In this document: piece by piece, positions 1 to 7,877 of the stretch
Position numbering within the stretch: the first letter of the stretch is position 1
Layout of the letters: every line of letters starts with the position of its first letter
From: Thiomicrorhabdus chilensis DSM 12352
Lineage (GTDB): Bacteria; Pseudomonadota; Gammaproteobacteria; Thiomicrospirales; Thiomicrospiraceae
Direction of reading: 5' to 3'
DNA length: 64,000 bases
Assembly: GCF_000483485.1 (NCBI RefSeq)
Contig: NZ_KI519609.1
Coordinates: 2,377,998 to 2,441,997, forward strand
Position numbers and translations under genes: made by a program
The notes under the pieces: generated by a model
Databases searched by the model: none
The model's input: the letters and a program-made list of their open reading frames with translations, nothing else
Told to the model about the DNA's origin: nothing

Positions 1-1
1 G

Positions 2-418
2 GTCGCTGATGCCGACAACCCGCATGTCAACCATTTTGTGGACATGCACGACATTGGCGATGCGCTGATCCGCAATGGTTTCGGACAACCGGTCATGGAC
101 GTGGAAACTTTTACGCTGACCTATGACAAACCGATTGGCGTGCTCAAGGATCTCAAGGCCATCGGTGCCACCAACGCCGGTCTGAACCGTAAACGCGGAC
201 TGATGGGCAAGCAGACTTTTCAAACCATGCTCGAAGCCTATGAAAGCCAGCGTGACCCGCAACGCCACGATGGAAAACTTCCCGCTACTTACGAAGTGGT
301 TCACGGCCATGCCTGGGCGGCGCAGGAAGTCATAAAAGGCCCCAACCGGGATCGGGCAGGCCTGGTGGAAATCAGTCTGGACGAATTCTCCAAACAGACC
401 AAAAACCGTCAAACCTAA
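2..418 (+). CDS. bioC: Malonyl-ACP O-methyltransferase BioC, C-terminal part (truncated by window edge)
   Basis: The reading frame is open from base 2, so the gene enters from the left; about 138 codons remain and it stops at 416-418. The visible part reads ADNPHVNHFVDMHDIGDALI near its start, then a DVETFTLTYD stretch and a C-terminal AWAAQ segment, which are typical of the C-terminal half of BioC. BioC uses SAM to methylate malonyl-ACP so that the fatty-acid machinery can build the pimeloyl chain of biotin. The SAM-binding half lies outside the window, so the call rests on the C-terminal signature only. One exact CAGGCCTG copy (357-364) lies in the coding sequence and another follows the stop. 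Confidence 0.8.
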   Translation, partial: VADADNPHVNHFVDMHDIGDALIRNGFGQPVMDVETFTLTYDKPIGVLKDLKAIGATNAGLNRKRGLMGKQTFQTMLEAYESQRDPQRHDGKLPATYEVVHGHAWAAQEVIKGPNRDRAGLVEISLDEFSKQTKNRQT

Positions 419-432
419 AACCAACAGGCCTG
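417..432 (-). repeat. CAGGCCTG dispersed repeat, intergenic
   Basis: Core at 425-432. Read on the minus strand it continues TTGGTTTT, close to the common YTSATTTT tail. It lies just after the bioC stop codon. Confidence 0.5.
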
Positions 433-484
433 GTGCTTCCAAGCCTTAACTCAACGGGCCCTTAGCTCAACTCCGAACAGTCGC

Positions 485-2731
485 TCAAAACATCTCTTGT
501 GGATCAACATCGATGCTCCAGCGAACTTTACGGCTCAGCGGACTTTTATAGATATGAGGTTCCACCTGCCCCAAAACCGCATGCAAGTCAGATCGTTGTG
601 CCGACTGCAACAACAACTGATAACGGTAACGTCCTTGCCGACGCTCCATCGGAGCGGAAACCGGCCCCCATACATCCAGATCACGGACTTCGGCAGAAGA
701 GCCGCCCGATTTGGTTTGTGCTAATTGGGCTTGAGCCAGCAAGGCGTGTTTCAATTCACTTAAAAAACGCAAACCATCCTGTGGTTGCATGGCTTCGGCC
801 CGAATCATAATTTGATAACGGAACGGCGGCAATCGTGCTTGCTGACGCTCCAGCAACGCTTTCTCGGCGAAAGCGCCGTAGCCCTCTTTAATAAGGGTGA
901 TCAGAAGCGGATGATCGGGATGATGCGTCTGGATCAGAACTTCTCCGGCTTTTTCGGCGCGCCCGGCGCGTCCGGCCACCTGAAGAACGAGTTGAGCCAT
1001 GCGTTCCGACGCGCGAAAATCGACTCCGAACAACCCTTGGTCAATATCCAACAGCGCCACCAGCGTCACATTGGGGAAATGATGCCCTTTGGCCAGCATT
1101 TGCGTGCCGATCAGAATATCGGCTTCACCGCTGCGAGCCTGCTCGGTCAATTCCGCCATCTTGCCTTTTTGTCGTGTGGTGTCGCGGTCGATGCGAACCA
1201 CCTTTTGCTCGGGAAACCACTCCTGAATGGTTTCAGTCAAACGCTCCGTCCCCTGCCCGACCTTGACAAACTCCTCACTCTGACAGCTTGGACACGCCTT
1301 GGGCGCGGCACATTGGTAACCGCAATGGTGACAGCGCAAATGTCCGTGGACCGTTCCGGATTGGTGAAACGTCATATTGGCGTCACAACTTGGACATTGC
1401 GCCTGCCAGCCACATTGATGACACATCAATACCGGTGCAAACCCACGGCGATTCAAAAACAACAACACCTGACCCTGTTTTTGAAGATGTTGCTGCATAG
1501 CGGTTCGCAGTGGGCGCGATACGCCTTCCTGAATTTTTTCGCCGCGCACATCCAGCAGTTTGATGGATGGCAACTGGGCATTGGCAGCACGTTGATGCAG
1601 TTGCAGATGGTGATAACGTCCGATTTCAACATTATGCAGGCTTTCTAAAGAGGGCGTGGCCGAGCCCAGCACCACCGGGACTTTGCTATCGAATGCCCGA
1701 CGGATCAACAGGTCACGTGCCGAATAGCGAAAGCCTTCCTGTTGCTTGAAAGAGAGGTCGTGCTCTTCGTCAATAATGCAGATTCCCAGATCGGCAAAAG
1801 GCGCAAAAATCGCCGAACGTGTGCCCAGCAACACCTTGACTTGGCCGGTACGCACCAACTGCCAGGCACACAGTCGTTCGGCATCGTTCAAACCGGAGTG
1901 CAATGCCGCAACCGGCTGTTGCAGATAAGCCGTGAAACGCGACACCATCTGCGGCGTCAGGCCGATTTCCGGCACCAGTACCAAAGCCTGCTTGCCACGT
2001 TTTAGCACGGCATCGATCATGCCCAGATAGACCTCGGTTTTACCGCTACCAGTGACCCCTTCCAGCAAAAATGCCTGGAACGACTGCACCGGCAAAGCCG
2101 CGACCGCATCCACCGCCTGTTGCTGATCTGCATTGAGTTCATGCTCAGGCTTGGCAGCATAAGCCATTTCCGGCAGACAGAGGCCTCGGCTCTCTTTGAT
2201 CCAGCCTAAATCCATGAACTTTTTCAGGCTCGGGCGCCAAGATTCCAGCACGCAAGACAATTGACTGGCGGATTGGGCCATGCCCACCGACTTGAGATGG
2301 GTCAACAGCGCCAATTGATGTTTGGCGTTTTTGGGAATCGCATCGGCTTGAATTTCCAAGCCTTTTTCACTCAACTCCCAAACGGGCAGGCCTGTTATAT
2401 TGACGGCCTCACCGGCACGCAGTTTTTTAGGCAAGGCGGCCTGCATCACTTCTCCAATCGGCTCATGATAGTAATGGGCCGACCAACTCAAAAACTCCAG
2501 ATGTGCTTGAGTAAACAAGGCCTCTTCATCAATGACCGCCAGCACGCTTTTAAGTTTGTCGGACTGGTAATCGCTCTCTTCGGCCAAGCCCATCACCAGA
2601 CCCACCTGCTGCTTATTACGAAACGGCACCCAAACCCGACCGCCCACAACCGGCAAGGCTCCTTCCGACAGATCAAAACGGTAATCCAATGGGAACAGAA
2701 ACGGTCCCGGCACAGCAACTTTAACAATCAT
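485..2731 (-). CDS. priA: Primosomal protein N' (replication restart helicase PriA)
   Basis: 748 residues, close to the usual length (about 730). PriA recognises stalled forks and D-loops, unwinds the lagging-strand arm and loads the replisome. Visible features in order: an N-terminal 3'-DNA-binding region; Walker A GVTGSGKT at about 225-232; the Walker B DEEH box at about 321-324; and a zinc-binding insertion with paired cysteines (about 437/440, 446/449, 467/470, 480/483) between the helicase lobes. A QVAGRAGRAEK stretch matches the helicase VI region. It stands alone on the minus strand, convergent with bioC. A CAGGCCTG copy (2387) is in the coding sequence. I see no damaged motif. Confidence 0.97.
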   Translation of the reverse strand: MIVKVAVPGPFLFPLDYRFDLSEGALPVVGGRVWVPFRNKQQVGLVMGLAEESDYQSDKLKSVLAVIDEEALFTQAHLEFLSWSAHYYHEPIGEVMQAALPKKLRAGEAVNITGLPVWELSEKGLEIQADAIPKNAKHQLALLTHLKSVGMAQSASQLSCVLESWRPSLKKFMDLGWIKESRGLCLPEMAYAAKPEHELNADQQQAVDAVAALPVQSFQAFLLEGVTGSGKTEVYLGMIDAVLKRGKQALVLVPEIGLTPQMVSRFTAYLQQPVAALHSGLNDAERLCAWQLVRTGQVKVLLGTRSAIFAPFADLGICIIDEEHDLSFKQQEGFRYSARDLLIRRAFDSKVPVVLGSATPSLESLHNVEIGRYHHLQLHQRAANAQLPSIKLLDVRGEKIQEGVSRPLRTAMQQHLQKQGQVLLFLNRRGFAPVLMCHQCGWQAQCPSCDANMTFHQSGTVHGHLRCHHCGYQCAAPKACPSCQSEEFVKVGQGTERLTETIQEWFPEQKVVRIDRDTTRQKGKMAELTEQARSGEADILIGTQMLAKGHHFPNVTLVALLDIDQGLFGVDFRASERMAQLVLQVAGRAGRAEKAGEVLIQTHHPDHPLLITLIKEGYGAFAEKALLERQQARLPPFRYQIMIRAEAMQPQDGLRFLSELKHALLAQAQLAQTKSGGSSAEVRDLDVWGPVSAPMERRQGRYRYQLLLQSAQRSDLHAVLGQVEPHIYKSPLSRKVRWSIDVDPQEMF

Positions 2732-3012
2732 TCTGGTTTGATTCAGCTTACATAATTAAAAGCGAATCTTAACACGCCTGAACCTCGACCAAGAGTTGGG
2801 AAGCACAATTATTAAACAGGTTTCACCCCCTTTTGGCGTTTTAATACTTTGTTGTTTCCTGTTCAGAGTCTTTTCATGCTTTGCCTCTTCAAACATGCTA
2901 AAGTGTTGATAACACTCTTTTAAAGTGACGTTTAAGAGATAGAGCTGGATTGATTCGGCCTTAAAGGCTTTTCACCCCTTCTTGAACAAGCCCCGTAGGA
3001 AAGGAGGCCCCT
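2732..3012. other. Intergenic region between divergent priA and lipoprotein gene
   Basis: 281 bases without a convincing gene. It must hold the divergent start signals for priA and the lipoprotein gene. The only clear element is a strong Shine-Dalgarno sequence, AAGGAGG, at about 3001-3007, directly ahead of the ATG at 3013. Confidence 0.6.
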
Positions 3013-3408
3013 ATGTTTAAACCCCTCACCTTGCTCACCTTGATTGCATCATTTTTATTGCTGAACGCGTGCAGCGTTTACCCGACCGCGACCAGCGGCT
3101 CACTGCAAACCCGTTCGGACAATGTGTATCTGAAGATCGGGTTCAGCAATTATGACCGCAACCGTATCTTCCGTTATTACGGCTATCCGCACAAACGCCA
3201 CGGCCACATTCCACCGGGTTATTACAAACGTTATCACCGCCACAAACCTCTGCCCCACAGTTTTCAACCACGTCCACTGCCATGGGAGCTTGAAAGGCAT
3301 TTGACCCCATTACCCAGCGGTTACATCCGGGTAATGATTGGTAACGACATCGCCATCATGAACACTCGGACTCGGGTCGTTTATGATGTGCTTTGGTCGA
3401 TTCGCTGA
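3013..3408 (+). CDS. Small putative lipoprotein, function unknown
   Basis: 131 residues. The N-terminus has a hydrophobic stretch ending in LLNAC at about residues 16-20, a good lipobox, so the mature protein should be an envelope lipoprotein starting at Cys20. The middle is rich in His, Tyr, Arg and Pro (repeated YxxxH-type spacing between about residues 50 and 85). The C-terminus, with GYIRVMIGNDIAIMNTRTRVVYDVL, resembles the short hydrophilic domains that end in a regulatory strand in RcnB/PepSY-like periplasmic proteins, but I do not assign a family. The start is well supported by an AAGGAGG sequence. The gene appears monocistronic and is followed by a CAGGCCTG hairpin. Confidence 0.75.
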   Translation: MFKPLTLLTLIASFLLLNACSVYPTATSGSLQTRSDNVYLKIGFSNYDRNRIFRYYGYPHKRHGHIPPGYYKRYHRHKPLPHSFQPRPLPWELERHLTPLPSGYIRVMIGNDIAIMNTRTRVVYDVLWSIR

Positions 3409-3426
3409 CAAATCACAACCAAACCA

Positions 3427-3451
3427 GCAGGCCTGTTCATTTTGGGCCTGC
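3427..3451 (+). repeat. CAGGCCTG repeat forming a small hairpin after the lipoprotein gene
   Basis: Core 3428-3435 with a perfect TTCATTTT tail (3436-3443). GCAGGCC at 3427-3433 pairs with GGCCTGC at 3445-3451. It lies about 20 bases after the stop codon and could act as a transcript end structure, although there is no U-tract on the plus strand. Confidence 0.65.
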
Positions 3452-3563
3452 AAAAAAACCAGTTCTGGCTTTGTCTGCCCAAAGCAATCGACAGATAAAA
3501 CCTGCAAAAACTCGCATAACACCGTAAAATACAAGGCAAATTAAGTTAAAAACCAAAATATTT

Positions 3564-4124
3564 ATGCAATTTGCCAACACTTTAAATCGTTTCATCTCTC
3601 TGCAAAACCAACTTCAAATCCGACTGGGGCATTTCATCGCCTGGGGTAGCCTGACTCTGGTTCTGCTAATGGCCTTGATTGTGGTACTGCGCTACGGCTT
3701 CAATATCGGCGAAGTCTCGTTGCAGGAAGCGGCCATGTACAACCATGCGATTTTGTTCATGCTGGGGATTGCCTACACCTACCAGCAGGATCAACATGTA
3801 CGTGTCGATGTGTTTTACACCCACGCCAGCCCCAAACGCAAAGCCTGGATCAACCTGCTGGGCACAATGATACTGGTCTTACCGAGCATGCTCTTCATTC
3901 TTTGGGTTGGCTGGGATTATGTATCCGCCAGCTGGGCCATCCAGGAAAGCTCGGCGGAGGCCGGGGGGTTGGCTTATCTCTATCTTCTGAAAAGTTTGAT
4001 TCTGATCATGGCGTGTTTGGTGATTCTGCAATCCTTGTCCATTGCCGCAAACTCTTGGCTGGAAATTTTTGACCCCAATGCGCCCAAAATTGAAAACAGC
4101 GTTGAAACGGAGGGCAAACTTTAA
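3564..4124 (+). CDS. TRAP transporter small membrane subunit (DctQ family)
   Basis: 186 residues with four hydrophobic segments (about residues 25-45, 60-80, 95-120 and 140-160), the usual layout of a DctQ four-helix subunit. Sequences such as LRYGFNIGEVSLQEAAMYNHAILFMLGIAYTYQQDQHVRVDVFY match the conserved DctQ core (bent helix and the HVRVD element). It works with the large permease encoded next to it; the ATG of the large permease overlaps this gene's TAA by one base. No periplasmic binding protein gene (DctP) is adjacent in the window, so the substrate cannot be inferred. Confidence 0.9.
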   Translation: MQFANTLNRFISLQNQLQIRLGHFIAWGSLTLVLLMALIVVLRYGFNIGEVSLQEAAMYNHAILFMLGIAYTYQQDQHVRVDVFYTHASPKRKAWINLLGTMILVLPSMLFILWVGWDYVSASWAIQESSAEAGGLAYLYLLKSLILIMACLVILQSLSIAANSWLEIFDPNAPKIENSVETEGKL

Positions 4125-5494
4125 TGGAATGGTTAGCTCTACTGCTTTTCGCAGTCATCTTCATCGCCCTTTTGGTTGGATTTCCTGTCGCCTTCACACT
4201 GGCCGGGATCTCATTGATTTTCGCCTTGGTCGCCAACCTGTTCGGCGCGTTCGATATGGCATTCCTGCAAAGCATCCCCAATCGAATCTACAGCATCATG
4301 AGCAATGAAATCCTGATTGCCGTGCCGCTGTTTGTCTTCATGGGCATCATGCTCGAACAGTCTAAAATCGCCGAGCAGCTGCTCAACACCATGGATGAGG
4401 TCATGCGTGGCGTCAAGGGCGGTTTGGGCATCTCCGTGATTGTGGTGGGCATGCTGCTCGCTGCCAGTACCGGCATTGTCGGAGCCACGGTGGTCACCAT
4501 GGGTTTATTGGCCCTGCCGACGATGATCAAACAGGGCTATTGTCCCAAACTGGCGAGCGGCACCATCTGTGCATCCGGCACTTTGGGGCAGATCATTCCG
4601 CCCTCTATCGTATTGATCCTGCTTGGCGACGTTCTGTCATCCGCCTATCAGCAAGCCCAGCTCAGTCAAGGCATCTTCTCGCCTGAAACGCTCTCGGTCG
4701 GAGACCTGTTTATTGGCGCACTGTTCCCGGGCATGTTGCTGGTGCTTCTTTATATGCTTTACATCCTATTCAAGGCCATCACTCAACCCGATAGCGTACC
4801 CAACCATGTCGGCCAACCGGTTCAACCCGGCCTGCTCAAACGCGTTCTGGGCAGCCTATTGCCGCCACTGTTACTAATCTTACTGGTACTGGGATCGATT
4901 TTAGGCGGTTACGCCACCCCAACCGAAGCGGCGGCTTTAGGTGCCTTGGGGGCGACCTTGTTAGCCTTGAGCAAACAAAAACTGAATCTAAACACCCTAA
5001 ACACCGTCATGCGCAACACCCTGCAAGTAACCAGCATGATTTTCATGATTTTCATCGGTGCCGCCTTCTTCTCCCTGGTGTTCCGCGGCCTAGGCGGCGA
5101 TGATTTAATGACCGAACTGCTTTCCGACCTCCCCGGCGGCGTGTTTACCGCCATGTTGATCGTGATGGCACTGATGTTTGTTTTAGGCTTCTTTCTGGAC
5201 TTTATTGAAATCACCTATGTCGTAGTGCCGGTGGTAGCGCCCATCCTGCTGATGATGGGGGTCGACCCGATCTGGCTCGGCATTATGATCGCCATTAACC
5301 TGCAAACGGCATTCCTCACCCCCCCTTTCGGTTTTGCGCTCTTCTATCTGCGAGGCGTGGCCCCAAAAAGCCTGACCACTGCCGATCTCTATCGCGGAAC
5401 TCTGCCGTTTATTGCGATTCAACTTGGGGTATTGGCCATGATTGCCATCTGGCCGGAATTGGTGACTTGGCTACCTAAGCAAATATACGCATAA
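4124..5494 (+). CDS. TRAP transporter large permease (DctM family)
   Basis: 456 residues, highly hydrophobic, with roughly a dozen membrane segments, as expected for the Na+-coupled DctM transport subunit. Typical motifs include GFPVAFTLAG near the N-terminus, the PLFVFMG element, GTLGQIIPPSI and TPTEAAALGA in the middle, and LTPPFGFALFYLRGVAP near the C-terminus. It is slightly longer than the common 425-residue form, with an extra hydrophilic loop around residues 175-250, which is seen in a subfamily of these permeases. It is translationally coupled to the DctQ-type gene by a TAATG overlap. The missing DctP gene may lie elsewhere. Confidence 0.93.
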   Translation: MEWLALLLFAVIFIALLVGFPVAFTLAGISLIFALVANLFGAFDMAFLQSIPNRIYSIMSNEILIAVPLFVFMGIMLEQSKIAEQLLNTMDEVMRGVKGGLGISVIVVGMLLAASTGIVGATVVTMGLLALPTMIKQGYCPKLASGTICASGTLGQIIPPSIVLILLGDVLSSAYQQAQLSQGIFSPETLSVGDLFIGALFPGMLLVLLYMLYILFKAITQPDSVPNHVGQPVQPGLLKRVLGSLLPPLLLILLVLGSILGGYATPTEAAALGALGATLLALSKQKLNLNTLNTVMRNTLQVTSMIFMIFIGAAFFSLVFRGLGGDDLMTELLSDLPGGVFTAMLIVMALMFVLGFFLDFIEITYVVVPVVAPILLMMGVDPIWLGIMIAINLQTAFLTPPFGFALFYLRGVAPKSLTTADLYRGTLPFIAIQLGVLAMIAIWPELVTWLPKQIYA

Positions 5495-5559
5495 ATAGCG
5501 ATAATGTGAGCTTTTTCCATAAATTTATTCAAATAAGGCCTAATTTAGCCGTTAATTAA

Positions 5560-5588
5560 TTGGCAAGGCCTATTTTCTTGGTTAGAAT
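5560..5588 (+). promoter_or_regulatory. Candidate sigma-70 promoter for the first GGDEF-EAL gene
   Basis: TTGGCA at 5560-5565 and TAGAAT at 5583-5588 are separated by 17 bases. A start near 5595 would leave a leader of about 30 bases before the ATG at 5626. This comes from pattern matching only. Confidence 0.45.
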
Positions 5589-5625
5589 CGAAGTAACTAA
5601 TGATTGCTAATACGGCTCACACTGA

Positions 5626-7767
5626 ATGAATGCAGTAAGAATCCCTTCACAACTTGAAAACTCGGTGGCACGGTTACGTGAAGAGCGAGAGAACAAGTTG
5701 GAAATCATCTGCGCATTCCATGAAGCCGTCATTGTATTCAAACCAGATCTGACGCCGCAAATCATCAACCAACAAGCCAAACTCTTGCTGGGCGAACACA
5801 TCGACATTGACCAGCCCATTGAAAGCTTACCGCTTTACAAAAACAAAAAAGCCAGCCTGAGGTTTGACCTGCATGACTGCCTTCAGCAACTCATCGAAGA
5901 GGTTGAGCACACCCCAAAAGACAGTCAGCCCAAAGAGATTTCGGTTTGGCTCAAAGACGTGGAAACCCTCAAAACCACCCCGCTGCTGCTGTCCGGAAAG
6001 GCCCTGAAAACGGCTGAAGGTGGGCTAAAAAACCTGCTGCTGGTCATCTACGATCGTACCATTTACGCTCAGGCTGACGAACAAAAGCGCCTTATGGAAG
6101 CCGCTTTCAACAGTTACGACGGCCAGTTCATCACCAATGAAAAGGGATACATCACCCACCCCAATGACGCCTTCTGCGCTCTGACCGGACTGCCAACCTC
6201 CACTCTGAAAAAAATGACCTTAACCGGCTGGCTGGAGCAGCAGGTCACCCTTAAAACCAACACCAATGAAGTGCTGAAGACCCTACTGACCTCACGTTAC
6301 TGGAGTGGAGAGGTGGAACTGCACCCCATGCCCAACACCACGTTTTATGCAGTATTAAGCATATCCATGCTGGCTGATGAACAGTTCAATATCGAACATT
6401 ATGTGGTGACCATCCAGAACATTACCGACATCCACGAAGCGCAAATGGCCATCGAACAAATGGCCTATTACGATGACCTGACAGGCCTGGCCAATCGCCG
6501 TCTGGCTTACGAGCATCTGGATGTGGCATTAAAACACCATAAGCGCCACAATTCCTTTGCCTCGCTGTTTTTCATCAACCTGGACCGTTTCAAAAGCATT
6601 AATGACGCCTTTGGGCGCAACACGGGCGATGCGCTGCTCAAGCAGGTGGCGAGCAACCTCAGAAATCTGTTGCGTGAAGAAGATACCATTGCGCGCATCG
6701 GCGGTGACGAATTCCTGATCCTGACCCAGGACAAGGCCTTTTCCACCACCCAGGCGACCCAAAACGCCTACCATTTGGCCAACAAAATCGCCAAAGCACT
6801 GAACAAGAACTACCACATCAACGAAACCACCTTGCACAGCACCATCTGCATCGGCATCACCGTATTCCCATTCAAAGACGGGGACAGTGCGGAAGACTTG
6901 ATGGACTATGCCGATTTGGCGATGTCGGCCGCCAAAAAACGCACCAACCAGAAAATTTACTTTTATGAACCGTCATTGTCCGAAGTGGTGATTGAACGTC
7001 GCGAACTCGAACACGCCTTGACCACAGCGGATCTGGACCAACAGTTTGAACTGCATTATCAAGCGCAAATCGGTCGCGATGACCAGGTTCATGGCGCGGA
7101 AGCCTTGCTGCGCTGGGATCACCCCGAACTCGGTTCGGTGACGCCGAATAAATTCATTCCTATCGCTGAAGAAGGCCGTCAGATATTAAGGCTGGGTGAC
7201 TGGGTCATGGCCACCGCCTTTATGCAGGCTAAAAAGTGGAGTCAGATTGACCCGCACTTTAATCTGTCCATCAACATCAGCCCCATACAATTTCACGAGG
7301 CCGATTTTGTCGAACAGACCATGCAAGTGATGCAGACGACACAAGTCAACTCGCGCAACATCACTTTGGAACTCACAGAAGGGGTTTTGATTTCCGATAC
7401 CCAGTCGGCCCTCAAGAAGATCGGGCGTTTGAGCCAACTGGGCTTTAAAATCTCAATCGATGATTTCGGAACCGGGTATTCATCTTTGAGTTATTTGCAA
7501 AAATTGCCGATACACGAACTGAAAATTGACAAAAGCTTCATCCATCGGGTGCCCGAAAGTGAAGATGATATGGCGATAGTCGAATCCATCATCAGCCTAG
7601 CCAGAACCAAAAAACTCGTCATAGTGGCTGAAGGCGTTGAAAACCATCAGCAAGTGGCCTTTTTAAGAGCTCAACCGGACGACATCATCATCCAAGGCTT
7701 CCTCTATGGCAAACCCTGCCGTAACAAAGAGTTTGAACAAACTTTCCTGAATGTTTCATCCGATTAA
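5626..7767 (+). CDS. PAS-GGDEF-EAL cyclic-di-GMP protein, copy 1
   Basis: 713 residues with no membrane segment, so probably cytosolic. An N-terminal region of about 160 residues precedes a PAS-like domain (about 160-270, ending ITDIHEAQ). The GGDEF domain follows, with an intact GGDEF site at 359-363 and an inhibitory-site RxxD (REED) five residues before it. The EAL domain starts with EALLRW at about 492 and keeps NISPIQF, ELTEG, DDFGTGYSS, KIDKSFI and AEGVE, so the phosphodiesterase catalytic residues are present. Both making and breaking c-di-GMP are therefore possible. The next gene is a full-length paralogue in the same order, pointing to a tandem duplication. A CAGGCCTG copy (6482) encodes part of DLTGLANR. 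Confidence 0.93.
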   Translation: MNAVRIPSQLENSVARLREERENKLEIICAFHEAVIVFKPDLTPQIINQQAKLLLGEHIDIDQPIESLPLYKNKKASLRFDLHDCLQQLIEEVEHTPKDSQPKEISVWLKDVETLKTTPLLLSGKALKTAEGGLKNLLLVIYDRTIYAQADEQKRLMEAAFNSYDGQFITNEKGYITHPNDAFCALTGLPTSTLKKMTLTGWLEQQVTLKTNTNEVLKTLLTSRYWSGEVELHPMPNTTFYAVLSISMLADEQFNIEHYVVTIQNITDIHEAQMAIEQMAYYDDLTGLANRRLAYEHLDVALKHHKRHNSFASLFFINLDRFKSINDAFGRNTGDALLKQVASNLRNLLREEDTIARIGGDEFLILTQDKAFSTTQATQNAYHLANKIAKALNKNYHINETTLHSTICIGITVFPFKDGDSAEDLMDYADLAMSAAKKRTNQKIYFYEPSLSEVVIERRELEHALTTADLDQQFELHYQAQIGRDDQVHGAEALLRWDHPELGSVTPNKFIPIAEEGRQILRLGDWVMATAFMQAKKWSQIDPHFNLSINISPIQFHEADFVEQTMQVMQTTQVNSRNITLELTEGVLISDTQSALKKIGRLSQLGFKISIDDFGTGYSSLSYLQKLPIHELKIDKSFIHRVPESEDDMAIVESIISLARTKKLVIVAEGVENHQQVAFLRAQPDDIIIQGFLYGKPCRNKEFEQTFLNVSSD

Positions 7768-7877
7768 TTCCGCCATAAAAATTTTATTCCATCAAGTTCT
7801 GTTTTCGTTAAAACACTCATTAACACTTAGTGTATTATGCTAAGTATTAACTTATTTACTTGAATTATCAAAGTGGT

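Noticed and set aside
785..1648. Long open frame on the plus strand opposite priA
   Set aside because: It is antisense to the well supported priA gene and shows no domain or start signal of its own.
5536..5574. AGGCCTA-type sites upstream of the first GGDEF-EAL gene as further repeat copies
   Set aside because: The cores differ from CAGGCCTG in two or more bases and have no matching tail, so they are not counted.
7860..7877. TTG start of the second GGDEF-EAL gene
   Set aside because: The ATG at 7878 aligns with the start of the paralogue residue for residue; neither start has a clear Shine-Dalgarno sequence, so this is a preference and not proof.
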